From an uncultured Lachnospiraceae bacterium (lineage in GTDB: Bacteria; Bacillota; Clostridia; Lachnospirales; Lachnospiraceae), in the NCBI GenBank assembly GCA_946183625.1, contig CAMHCL010000031.1, forward strand, positions 1 to 14,580: DNA of 14,580 nt, read 5' to 3'. A program made the position numbers and the translations under genes. Of the stretch, positions 1 to 6,828 are shown one piece after another (position 1 is the stretch's first letter; each line of letters opens with the position of its first letter). Below the pieces are notes generated by a model that worked only from the letters and a program-made list of their open reading frames with translations, was not told the DNA's origin and did not search any database.

Positions 1-146
1 ACCTTATAAGCTGTTCCCTTCTGGATTGCAATAAGTCCCAGCAGCAGATGGCTGCTTTCTATGTTATTATTCTTCATCCTGACAGCGATTCTCTCAGCCT
101 CTGCAAGTGCTTCCAGAGCTGTCGGGGTGTATTTGTCTTCTACCAT
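1..146 (-). CDS. Clp-family AAA+ ATPase, N-terminal fragment (cut by window edge)
   Basis: The 48 complete codons read from the ATG at 146 encode a typical Clp N-domain start: a TPTALEALAEAERIA helix followed by NNNIESSHLLLGLI. This matches the first Clp repeat of ClpC/ClpA/ClpB, where the E-x-x-H-LLLGL segment is the hallmark. In the family this domain recruits substrates and adaptors to a hexameric unfoldase, which then feeds ClpP (ClpC/ClpA) or disaggregates proteins (ClpB). The ATPase modules lie outside the window, so the subtype cannot be decided and a short stand-alone N-domain protein cannot be excluded. A GAGG ribosome binding site lies 9 bases before the ATG. The start is 35 bases after the purD stop with no visible terminator or strong promoter between, so co-transcription with purMND is likely (inference). 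Confidence 0.82.
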   Translation of the reverse strand, partial: MVEDKYTPTALEALAEAERIAVRMKNNNIESSHLLLGLIAIQKGTAYK

Positions 147-181
147 TTATCTATGCCTCATCTACAGACATACATAGTTTC

Positions 182-1453
182 TTATGCTTCGTCTATAGCC
201 TTACCTATATCATGTCTCATATATTTATTATCGAAACTGATAAGTTCAGTTGCTTCATATGCATTTGCACGAGCCTCCTTCAGGTCCTTGCCAAGTGCTG
301 TTACACCCAGAACTCTTCCTCCGTTTGTTACAACCTTGCCATCAGCGAACTTAGTTCCTGAATGGAATACATAGTAACCTTCCTTATCCTTGAAGCTGTC
401 AAGTCCACTTATCTCAAAGCCCTTCTTGTAGCTTACAGGATATCCATCTGAAGCAAGCATTACACATACGGCCGCATTGTCCTCGAACTCAAGCTCTATC
501 TGATCAAGAGTTCCATCTGCACAAGCTTCCATTACATCAATGATATCATTCTTCATTCTAGGAATAACTACCTGAGCCTCAGGATCACCGAATCTGGCAT
601 TGAATTCCAAAACCTTTGGTCCATCAGGAGTAAGCATAAGACCACAGAACAGAACTCCCTTGAATTCTCTTCCTTCCTGTCTCATGGCATCGATAGTTCT
701 CTGATATATATTCTCCTCACAGAACTTCTGTACCTCTGGAGTATAGAATGGGCTAGGTGAAAATGTACCCATACCACCTGTGTTAAGACCAGTATCTCCA
801 TCGCCTGCTCTCTTATGATCCTGTGCAGAAGTCATAGGCTTTACAGTCTTACCATCTGAATAGCAAAGAACAGAAACCTCTCTACCTGTCATGAATTCCT
901 CTATGACAACCTTATCACCTGCATCACCGAACTGCTTATCAACCATGATATTCTTCAGTCCTTCAAGTGCTTCATCCTTAGTCTGACATATAAGAACGCC
1001 CTTACCAAGTGCAAGACCGTCTGCCTTAAGTACATAAGGCGCCTTTATTGTATCCAGATAAGCAGCTGCCTTATCATAATCCTCAAATACTTCATAAGCA
1101 GCAGATGGTATATCATACTTCTTCATAAGGTCCTTAGAGAAAGCCTTAGATGCTTCTATGATCGCAGCATTTGCTCTAGGTCCAAATGTCTTGATACCAG
1201 CATCAAGGAATGCATCTGCAACTCCGGCAGCAAGAGGATCATCAGGAGCTACGATAACAAAATCAACTTCCTTCTCCTTTGCGAATGCCACCAGTTTCTC
1301 AGCATCCATAACTGATATATCTTCACACTCTGCTACTTCAGCAATACCGGCATTTCCCGGTGCTGCATATATCTTATCAACGCGAGGGCTCTTAGCTACT
1401 GCCCATGCTATGGCATGTTCTCTTCCGCCGCCACCAACTATAAGTACTTTCAT
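182..1453 (-). CDS. purD: phosphoribosylamine--glycine ligase (GAR synthetase)
   Basis: PurD joins 5-phosphoribosylamine and glycine using ATP to form glycinamide ribonucleotide, the second step of cytosolic de novo purine synthesis. The 423-residue product has the family's usual length. It opens with MKVLIVGGGGREHAIAWA, the N-terminal Rossmann-like motif. It continues with YAAPGNAGIA (about 29-38), an ATP-grasp domain (about 103-300) containing LKADGLALGKGV and a later GDPEAQV segment, and the C-terminal family domain. The usual VGPExPL motif near residue 70 reads VAPDDPLAAG here, a modest departure I would expect only in part of the family. The ATG shares one base with the purN stop (TAATG), giving translational coupling. 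It is the third gene of the purM-purN-purD unit. Confidence 0.97.
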   Translation of the reverse strand: MKVLIVGGGGREHAIAWAVAKSPRVDKIYAAPGNAGIAEVAECEDISVMDAEKLVAFAKEKEVDFVIVAPDDPLAAGVADAFLDAGIKTFGPRANAAIIEASKAFSKDLMKKYDIPSAAYEVFEDYDKAAAYLDTIKAPYVLKADGLALGKGVLICQTKDEALEGLKNIMVDKQFGDAGDKVVIEEFMTGREVSVLCYSDGKTVKPMTSAQDHKRAGDGDTGLNTGGMGTFSPSPFYTPEVQKFCEENIYQRTIDAMRQEGREFKGVLFCGLMLTPDGPKVLEFNARFGDPEAQVVIPRMKNDIIDVMEACADGTLDQIELEFEDNAAVCVMLASDGYPVSYKKGFEISGLDSFKDKEGYYVFHSGTKFADGKVVTNGGRVLGVTALGKDLKEARANAYEATELISFDNKYMRHDIGKAIDEA

Positions 1454-2064
1454 TATACTCTCCTCTCGTACTTGATCTCACCTGATGCTATCTTGGATAT
1501 AGCCTCTGGAAGGATCTTCCATTCTGCCTGTTCCATAATTCTTCTCTGAAGGATCTCCGGTGTATCTCCATCCTCCACATATACTGCCCTCTGAGCTATG
1601 ATAGGGCCTGTATCCATGCCGGAATCTACAAAATGTACTGTTGCTCCAGACACCTTGACACCTCTCTTAAGAGCAGCCTCATGAACCTTCAGTCCATAAT
1701 AACCTGTTCCGCAAAAAGCAGGAATAAGAGATGGATGTATATTGATGATACGTCCTTCAAATTCTTCTATAACAGCTTCAGGAATCTTAACAAGGAATCC
1801 TGCCAGCACTATAAGATCCGGATTATATGATTTAAGCTTTTCAAGAAATGCATTATTGAAATCTTCTCTGCTCTCGAAATCCTTTGGAGACAGAACTTCA
1901 CCCGGTATTCCGGCCTTCTCTGCCCTCTCTAATGCATATACTCCGTAGTTATTACTTAACACACCGACGATTTCTGCACCGGTGATAGTCTTATCTTCTA
2001 TCCTGTCTATAATAGCCTGGAGATTAGTACCTCCTCCGGATACAAGTACAAGTGTCCTTAACAT
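1453..2064 (-). CDS. purN: phosphoribosylglycinamide formyltransferase (GAR transformylase)
   Basis: PurN transfers a formyl group from 10-formyltetrahydrofolate to GAR, giving FGAR. The 203-residue protein starts LRTLVLVSGGGTNLQAIID, the phosphoribosyl/phosphate-binding start of the family. It carries the formyltransferase core INIHPSLIPAF and a later HFVDSGMDTGPII. By alignment to E. coli PurN the catalytic Asn, His and Asp are N108, H110 and D151, all present. The length matches the folate-dependent enzyme, not the formate- and ATP-dependent PurT. The ATG overlaps the end of purM by 7 bases (ATGTTAA), and the stop overlaps the purD start by one base. The three genes are therefore almost certainly one tightly coupled message. 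Confidence 0.97.
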   Translation of the reverse strand: MLRTLVLVSGGGTNLQAIIDRIEDKTITGAEIVGVLSNNYGVYALERAEKAGIPGEVLSPKDFESREDFNNAFLEKLKSYNPDLIVLAGFLVKIPEAVIEEFEGRIINIHPSLIPAFCGTGYYGLKVHEAALKRGVKVSGATVHFVDSGMDTGPIIAQRAVYVEDGDTPEILQRRIMEQAEWKILPEAISKIASGEIKYERRV

Positions 2065-3083
2065 ATGATTACTCCTTCATCACCGTTAACTGTCTCACCC
2101 AGTACTACTGCATCATCACCTGCAGCCTTTACTGCAGCTATAGTCTTATCTACATCCTCTGGATTAACTGCAAGAACCATACCTATACCCATGTTATAAG
2201 TATTGTACATAACATGCTCATCAACATCACCCTTCTTAGCCATAAGACTAAAGATAGGTGGAACATCATAAGCATTCTTATTAACCTTAGCTGTTATTCC
2301 ATCAGGAAGCATACGAGGTATATTCTCATAGAAACCACCACCTGTGATGTGGCTTGTTCCCAGAAGCTTAACCCCTGAATCTTTTATAGACTTAAGTGCC
2401 TTTACATATATTCTTGTAGGTGTAAGAAGTGTCTCACCTAATGTAGCTCCTAACTCATCTACATAAGTGTTAAGTGAAGCTTCATTCATCTCAAATATTT
2501 TTCTTACCAGTGAGAATCCATTACTATGAACACCAGAAGACTTAATACCAATCAGTACATTTCCAGAAGAGATATTCTGTCCAGTGATCATATCCTTCTC
2601 ATCAACAACACCAACTGCAAATCCTGCAAGATCATACTCATCCTCAGGCATAAGTCCAGGATGCTCTGCTGTCTCGCCGCCGATCAGTGTTGCGCCACTC
2701 TGCTTACAGCCTTCTGCAACACCACCTACGATTGTTGCTATCTTCTCAGGATAATTCTTGCCGCAAGCTATATAGTCCAGGAAGAATAATGGCTCAGCTC
2801 CCGCGCAGGCTATATCATTTACACACATAGCAACACAATCAATACCTATGGTGTCATGCTTATCGAGAATAAATGCCAGCTGTATCTTAGTTCCAACACC
2901 ATCTGTTCCCGATACAAGGGTTGGTTTCTCCATGCCCATAAAACCTGCCATGGAAAATGCACCTGAGAATCCTCCGATACCACCCAGAACCTCCGGCCTC
3001 ATAGTTTCCTTTACAGATGCCTTCATAAGCTCTACGGATCTGTATCCTGCCTCAATGTCAACTCCTGAATTTTTGTAATCCAT
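2058..3083 (-). CDS. purM: phosphoribosylformylglycinamidine cyclo-ligase (AIR synthetase)
   Basis: PurM closes the imidazole ring of FGAM with ATP to give AIR. I chose the ATG at 3083 (MDYKNSGVDIEAGY), giving 341 residues, because a perfect AGGAGG lies six bases upstream and the family begins with this YKxSGVDIxAG motif. An in-frame extension to 3119 would swallow the ribosome binding site and add 12 non-family residues. Family motifs seen include GIGGFSGAF, LVSGTDGVGTK (substrate/ATP region), GIDCVAMCVNDI, GGETAEHPGLM and a C-terminal glycine-rich MGIGM. It is the first gene of the purMND unit, driven by a near-consensus promoter about 40 bases upstream. No leader long enough to hold a purine riboswitch is present. 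Confidence 0.96.
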   Translation of the reverse strand: MDYKNSGVDIEAGYRSVELMKASVKETMRPEVLGGIGGFSGAFSMAGFMGMEKPTLVSGTDGVGTKIQLAFILDKHDTIGIDCVAMCVNDIACAGAEPLFFLDYIACGKNYPEKIATIVGGVAEGCKQSGATLIGGETAEHPGLMPEDEYDLAGFAVGVVDEKDMITGQNISSGNVLIGIKSSGVHSNGFSLVRKIFEMNEASLNTYVDELGATLGETLLTPTRIYVKALKSIKDSGVKLLGTSHITGGGFYENIPRMLPDGITAKVNKNAYDVPPIFSLMAKKGDVDEHVMYNTYNMGIGMVLAVNPEDVDKTIAAVKAAGDDAVVLGETVNGDEGVIIC

Positions 3084-3089
3084 AACTAT

Positions 3090-3095
3090 CCTCCT
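3090..3095 (-). promoter_or_regulatory. purM ribosome binding site
   Basis: A perfect AGGAGG (minus strand) sits six bases before the ATG at 3083. It decides the purM start against an upstream in-frame start that would make the Shine-Dalgarno part of the coding sequence. Confidence 0.88.
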
Positions 3096-3129
3096 GGAAA
3101 AAAATTGAATTAAAAACAATTACTCATAG

Positions 3130-3158
3130 ATTATAGTAGAATTATTCCTGTTTGTAAA
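3130..3158 (-). promoter_or_regulatory. sigma-A-type promoter for purMND
   Basis: On the minus strand, a -35 box TTTACA (3153-3158) and a -10 box TATAAT (3130-3135) are separated by exactly 17 bases. Initiation near 3123 would give a leader of about 40 bases before purM. That leader is too short for a purine riboswitch aptamer plus expression platform, so any purine control is more likely by a protein acting on this promoter (inference). No copy of the Bacillus PurR box (CGAA-containing) was seen. Confidence 0.75.
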
Positions 3159-3179
3159 CCGACTAAAACCTTTTCTTAG

Positions 3180-3208
3180 TTGTTTATAAAACCTAGTTAT
3201 GTTATAGT
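3180..3208 (+). promoter_or_regulatory. candidate promoter for the sensor-GGDEF gene
   Basis: TTGTTT (3180-3185), a 17-base spacer and TATAGT (3203-3208) lie 28 bases before the ATG at 3237. Each box is an acceptable but imperfect match to sigma-A consensus. It is back to back with the purM promoter; the two -35 boxes are 21 bases apart. Two direct copies of TAAAACCT (3164-3171 and 3187-3194) flank or overlap it. Confidence 0.5.
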
Positions 3209-3236
3209 TGATTTAGTATGACTCGGGGGTAGAGAA

Positions 3237-5561
3237 ATGAATAAAAAGCGGCCTACTATAGGTTTTCTCACATGTCATTTGGACAACGATTATGCATTTG
3301 AGATATGTAAGGGAGTGGAGTTTGCAGCTGAACAGGCTGATGTAAATATGGTCATTCTCCCAGGCATGTATCTGAATGCCTCTTATAATGATCCTGAAAA
3401 TGCAAAATACGATTATCAATATAATTCCATCTTTTATTATGCAAATAAAAAATCTCTGGATGCATTAATTGTTTCCATCGGTTCCATAGGAAGCTTTATA
3501 TCAATAGATGATAAGAAAGCCTTCCTGGATTCTTTTGATGTACCTGTTATTACAATAGAAATAGAAGTTCCTGGATATCCGTACCTCTATACTGAAGGCA
3601 GAACAGGAATGAAGGAATGTATTGAGCATTTAATAAAGCATCATGGCAAGACCAAGATAGGTTTCGTCAGTGGTCGTCTTGAAAATACTGATGCTCTTGA
3701 CAGATTCAACATATATAAAGAAGTCCTAAATGAAAATGGAATTGAATTCGAAGAAAAGAAAGTCGCCTATGGTAATTTCTCTGAATTCACAGAAGACATA
3801 GTTGGAAAGCTTCTGGATGATAATCCTGATCTGGAAGCCATAGTATTTGCAAATGACACCATGGCTATCGGTGGTTATAAAGCCATAAAGAAACGTGGTC
3901 TTGCTATCGGTTCCGATATACTTGTTACAGGTGTTGACAACGCTCCTACTGCTCTTGGTTTAATCCCTCAGCTCACAACAGTTGATAACAACATTATGGA
4001 GCTCGGATACAACTCTGTATTCCAGGCTTTGGAACTTCTCAAAACCGGAAAGACATCCAAGTCTATCCTTAATTCCAGACTTATAACCAGACTTTCCTGT
4101 GGATGCAATCCTGCTGAGGACGAGGATTTAATTTTTGAGATTTCGTCACATTTGACTGATTTTACTTCAGAGAAACTCATAAACAGATTCAAAGAACTGT
4201 TTTTACAAGAATCTCTGAATTCTTTCTATGCTCCACAGATTATGAGACTGCTGGATCCATATTTCCTATTCTTTGCAGACATCATATGTAAGAATAAGAA
4301 AACAGATGACGATGAACTGCGTCAGATGATCGAGCACATCCTGGATAACGAAATGATCACTTACTATTTCTCTCACAGTAAGATGACATACGTAACTCAG
4401 ATACTATCTGATTTTCTTATCAAGCTGGTTCCTGATGAACTCATCAAGGAGGAGCTGACACATGCGTTTAATGTAGCCTTCTCCTTCCTGTCTTTCTATA
4501 TATCTCAGGAATATGTAAATCAGATCAAGAAGAATAAAGAGGATGCATGGACAACACTATATATCACCAGAGATGCTCTGTCCTTTGGATCTGATAACGA
4601 GAAATGCTTTAAGCTTTTATTGGAGAAGCTCTACTTCTCTGGCGGATTCAGAACTGCGTACCTGTATCTGTATGACGAATTACCAGCACAGCTTTCAAAC
4701 GGTCAGTGGAGAATTCCAACTTATGTAAACCTACAGGCCTATGTTAAATATGGTAAAGCTACAGTTCTGAAGGATGATGATCGTATGCTTCCATCATATA
4801 TGATATTTAATCATAAGAGCACTCCAAATGAGAGGCGCCATACAATGGTACTCACTCCTCTCTTCACGAATGATATACAATACGGCCTGCTTCTATGCGA
4901 GACCAACTTATCAAACTTCAGTGCTATTTACAGATCCACTCTTCAGCTTGGTACATCTCTTAAGTTCATGTCCATTATGAAACAGGAGCTGGCTATCCAG
5001 CATAAACTGGAACAGACAATGGATGAAATATATGAGAAGAACGATCAGCTGAACACTATGTATATCACTGATGAGCTAACCTCTCTATATAACAGACGTG
5101 GTTTCTTTGAGGCTATAGAGGACTATACATCAGATCCTTACCATCTGGGCGAGGAAGCGATCGTTGGATATATAGATATGGATAACCTGAAACAGGTAAA
5201 TGACTACTTCGGTCATAGTGATGGCGACTTCGCACTTAAGAGTATTGCAGCAATACTTAAAGACAGCTGTCCTGAAAACTCCATCGTAGCCCGTATCGGT
5301 GGCGATGAATATGCTGTTATGATTCCGAAATCGGATATCAATACACTTCAGAAAATCACCGAAAAGCTTGACGAGGGTCAGAAGAAACTTAACGAAGAAA
5401 GCGATACCCTTTACTACATTGAATTCAGTTACGGTTTCAGAACATTTACCATAGTTCATACAACCAACTTCGAAACCGAGCTGACCTTTGCAGACAGGGC
5501 ACTTTATATCAATAAAAAAGAGAAGCGTTCCGACGTACGTAAAAACGCTCCTCTTGAATAA
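3237..5561 (+). CDS. cytosolic LacI-type ligand-binding domain fused to GGDEF diguanylate cyclase
   Basis: Residues about 6-290 form a LacI/PurR-type periplasmic-binding-like fold: RPTIGFLT start, VFANDTMAIGGYKAI (from 203), a VTGVDNAPTA segment, PQLTTVDNNIMELG, and a closing RLSCGC. The N-terminal helix-turn-helix of LacI regulators is absent, as are a signal peptide and membrane segments, so the sensor is cytosolic. Residues about 290-600 are not recognised; the later half looks faintly GAF-like, followed by a helical linker. Residues about 605-765 are a GGDEF domain: TDELTSLYNRRG (from 611), metal ligand D647 in IDMDNLKQVNDYFGHSDGD, and active-site GGDEY at 688-692. This should make cyclic di-GMP from two GTP. 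The inhibitory RxxD site five residues upstream is missing (PENS there). The ligand is unknown. The ATG follows a GGGGG-type ribosome binding site. The stop abuts the stop of the convergent thioesterase gene. Confidence 0.9.
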   Translation: MNKKRPTIGFLTCHLDNDYAFEICKGVEFAAEQADVNMVILPGMYLNASYNDPENAKYDYQYNSIFYYANKKSLDALIVSIGSIGSFISIDDKKAFLDSFDVPVITIEIEVPGYPYLYTEGRTGMKECIEHLIKHHGKTKIGFVSGRLENTDALDRFNIYKEVLNENGIEFEEKKVAYGNFSEFTEDIVGKLLDDNPDLEAIVFANDTMAIGGYKAIKKRGLAIGSDILVTGVDNAPTALGLIPQLTTVDNNIMELGYNSVFQALELLKTGKTSKSILNSRLITRLSCGCNPAEDEDLIFEISSHLTDFTSEKLINRFKELFLQESLNSFYAPQIMRLLDPYFLFFADIICKNKKTDDDELRQMIEHILDNEMITYYFSHSKMTYVTQILSDFLIKLVPDELIKEELTHAFNVAFSFLSFYISQEYVNQIKKNKEDAWTTLYITRDALSFGSDNEKCFKLLLEKLYFSGGFRTAYLYLYDELPAQLSNGQWRIPTYVNLQAYVKYGKATVLKDDDRMLPSYMIFNHKSTPNERRHTMVLTPLFTNDIQYGLLLCETNLSNFSAIYRSTLQLGTSLKFMSIMKQELAIQHKLEQTMDEIYEKNDQLNTMYITDELTSLYNRRGFFEAIEDYTSDPYHLGEEAIVGYIDMDNLKQVNDYFGHSDGDFALKSIAAILKDSCPENSIVARIGGDEYAVMIPKSDINTLQKITEKLDEGQKKLNEESDTLYYIEFSYGFRTFTIVHTTNFETELTFADRALYINKKEKRSDVRKNAPLE

Positions 5562-5999
5562 TCAATCATTATCATCATCCCGGATCTTTACGAGATTTTC
5601 GCTGAATTTCTTGTAGACATCCGGGTAATGTTTTTTAAGATTCATAGGCATGAAATTTGTATCTACAAATGCATGGCTTGTTTCCGCTCTGTGAATCATC
5701 TCATCAGTTCCATGTCTCATCATCTCATATCTGACTGTGAACCTTACAGGTGTCAGCTTGATGATCTTGCAGAATATATCTATCTCATCCCCATAGGTCA
5801 TAGATTTCAAATAATAATTATGCAGTTCCAGAACCGGGATAACAACTCCCATCTGTTCCAGCACATCATAAGACAGTCCCAGCTGAACCATCATATCAAG
5901 TCTAGCCTCTTCCATATATCTGGAATAATTTGAATGATGGACTACCTGCATCTTATCTGTTTCGTAATAATTAATCTTTCTGTTATACGGTCTAAGCAT
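5562..5999 (-). CDS. hotdog-fold acyl-CoA thioesterase (4-hydroxybenzoyl-CoA thioesterase/YbgC-like)
   Basis: This 145-residue cytosolic protein has the short single-hotdog architecture of YbgC/FadM-like thioesterases, which hydrolyse acyl-CoA thioesters as dimers of tetramers. The signature is INYYETDKMQVVHHSNYSRYMEEAR (residues 9-33, split here as INYYETDKMQ and VVHHSNYSRYMEEAR). It matches the family's Y-x-[ED]-TD-x-x-x-VVxHxxYxxxxExAR pattern, with the probable catalytic acid at D15. The middle GDEIDIF and the following VRFTVRYEM are the usual beta strands. Substrate chain length cannot be read from the sequence. The ATG lies inside the last codons of the upstream coiled-coil gene (8-base overlap, ATGCTTAG), implying translational coupling. 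The C-terminus ends in an acidic RDDDND tail. Confidence 0.88.
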   Translation of the reverse strand: MLRPYNRKINYYETDKMQVVHHSNYSRYMEEARLDMMVQLGLSYDVLEQMGVVIPVLELHNYYLKSMTYGDEIDIFCKIIKLTPVRFTVRYEMMRHGTDEMIHRAETSHAFVDTNFMPMNLKKHYPDVYKKFSENLVKIRDDDND

Positions 6000-6804
6000 C
6001 TCTTCTACCCACTGCCTCCTGAGATCTATCCATAACCTTTATCTCCGGTTCAAGTGTCTCTCTTGACTTAATCTTAACCTCTGTTCTATCGGTATTTATC
6101 TCCGGTCTTTCTTTCTTGTCATTACTTCCAGGAATATCATCATCAAATGAGATGGATAACTGGCTGGATTCCTCCTTTGCAAGAAGTCTTGCCTTTTCTC
6201 TCTCGTTATAAAGCTCATTTGACAGAAGTGCGCTAAGCTCTAATATCTGTGAATATCTGTCCTGTACAGAGAGTTCATTCAGATTCTGTGTGATCTCAGT
6301 ACGGTTGTCCGATATCTCATCAAGTCTGGACTTGAGAGTCTTATGCATTCTGTCGTATTCCTGCTCTATCTTGCTGTAAGCATCCATCATAACATGGTCA
6401 ACTTCAGTAAGCATCTCGTCTACATATATAAGTGAAGATGCATATATATCATTAGCGTCCCTGAGAGCTCTCTTCTCATCATCGCTAAGCTCAGAATTCT
6501 TAAATGCAGGCGGCTCACCTTTGCGTCTCTTGGTAACCCTTATCCTGCTGGCGCTCTTCTCAGCCTGATACAGAATCTCATCAGCCTGCTCCTGAGCCTC
6601 CTTCAGAATTCTTGCTCTCTTGTCATTAATTTCCTGATACTCCTTCAGTTCCTCCATAACGATATCAGAAACCTTATCTATCAGGTTACGCATTTCGTTC
6701 TTGTCAAGAACAACCTTCTCAGAGTTAAATGTAGCTGATGGTGCTTCTTCTATCCTTAGCTTAAGGCCATCCAGTAATAATTCAGCTCTACTCTTATGTT
6801 CCAT
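5992..6804 (-). CDS. uncharacterised coiled-coil protein
   Basis: The 270-residue product is highly charged, with no signal peptide, membrane segment or enzyme motif. Two long predicted coiled-coil stretches are visible (about 35-90 and 105-212), separated by a basic TKRRKGEPPAF hinge. A charged, probably disordered tail follows (213-270). The N-terminal third, with a SEKVVLDKNEMRNLIDKVSDIVMEEL stretch (28-53) followed by RARILKEAQEQADEIL, resembles small Firmicute coiled-coil proteins often labelled 'vacuolar H+-ATPase subunit H-like' or, more loosely, DivIVA-like. No ATPase motif supports the former name. A GGGAG ribosome binding site precedes the ATG. It lies 24 bases after the glycosyltransferase and overlaps the thioesterase, so all three are probably one operon. 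A scaffold role at the envelope is a guess from proximity to division genes. Confidence 0.85.
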   Translation of the reverse strand: MEHKSRAELLLDGLKLRIEEAPSATFNSEKVVLDKNEMRNLIDKVSDIVMEELKEYQEINDKRARILKEAQEQADEILYQAEKSASRIRVTKRRKGEPPAFKNSELSDDEKRALRDANDIYASSLIYVDEMLTEVDHVMMDAYSKIEQEYDRMHKTLKSRLDEISDNRTEITQNLNELSVQDRYSQILELSALLSNELYNEREKARLLAKEESSQLSISFDDDIPGSNDKKERPEINTDRTEVKIKSRETLEPEIKVMDRSQEAVGRRDA

Positions 6805-6828
6805 TGTAAGCTCCCTTTTTATCTATTC

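Noticed and set aside
48..374. Plus-strand open frame across the Clp-purD junction
   Set aside because: Antisense to the Clp N-domain start and purD end; composition is that of a reverse-complement shadow.
1158..1475. Plus-strand open frames opposite purD, and similar ones opposite the other genes
   Set aside because: They lie wholly or largely antisense to well-identified conserved genes, with no family resemblance or ribosome binding site; judged to be shadows.
3084..3119. N-terminal extension of purM to an in-frame start at 3119
   Set aside because: It would place the perfect AGGAGG inside the coding region and adds residues not seen in the PurM family.
5524..5549. Inverted repeat AGCGTT/AACGCT at the 3' end of the GGDEF gene as a terminator
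   Set aside because: Only six pairs with a 14-base loop, inside coding sequence, and not followed by a T-tract on the plus strand.
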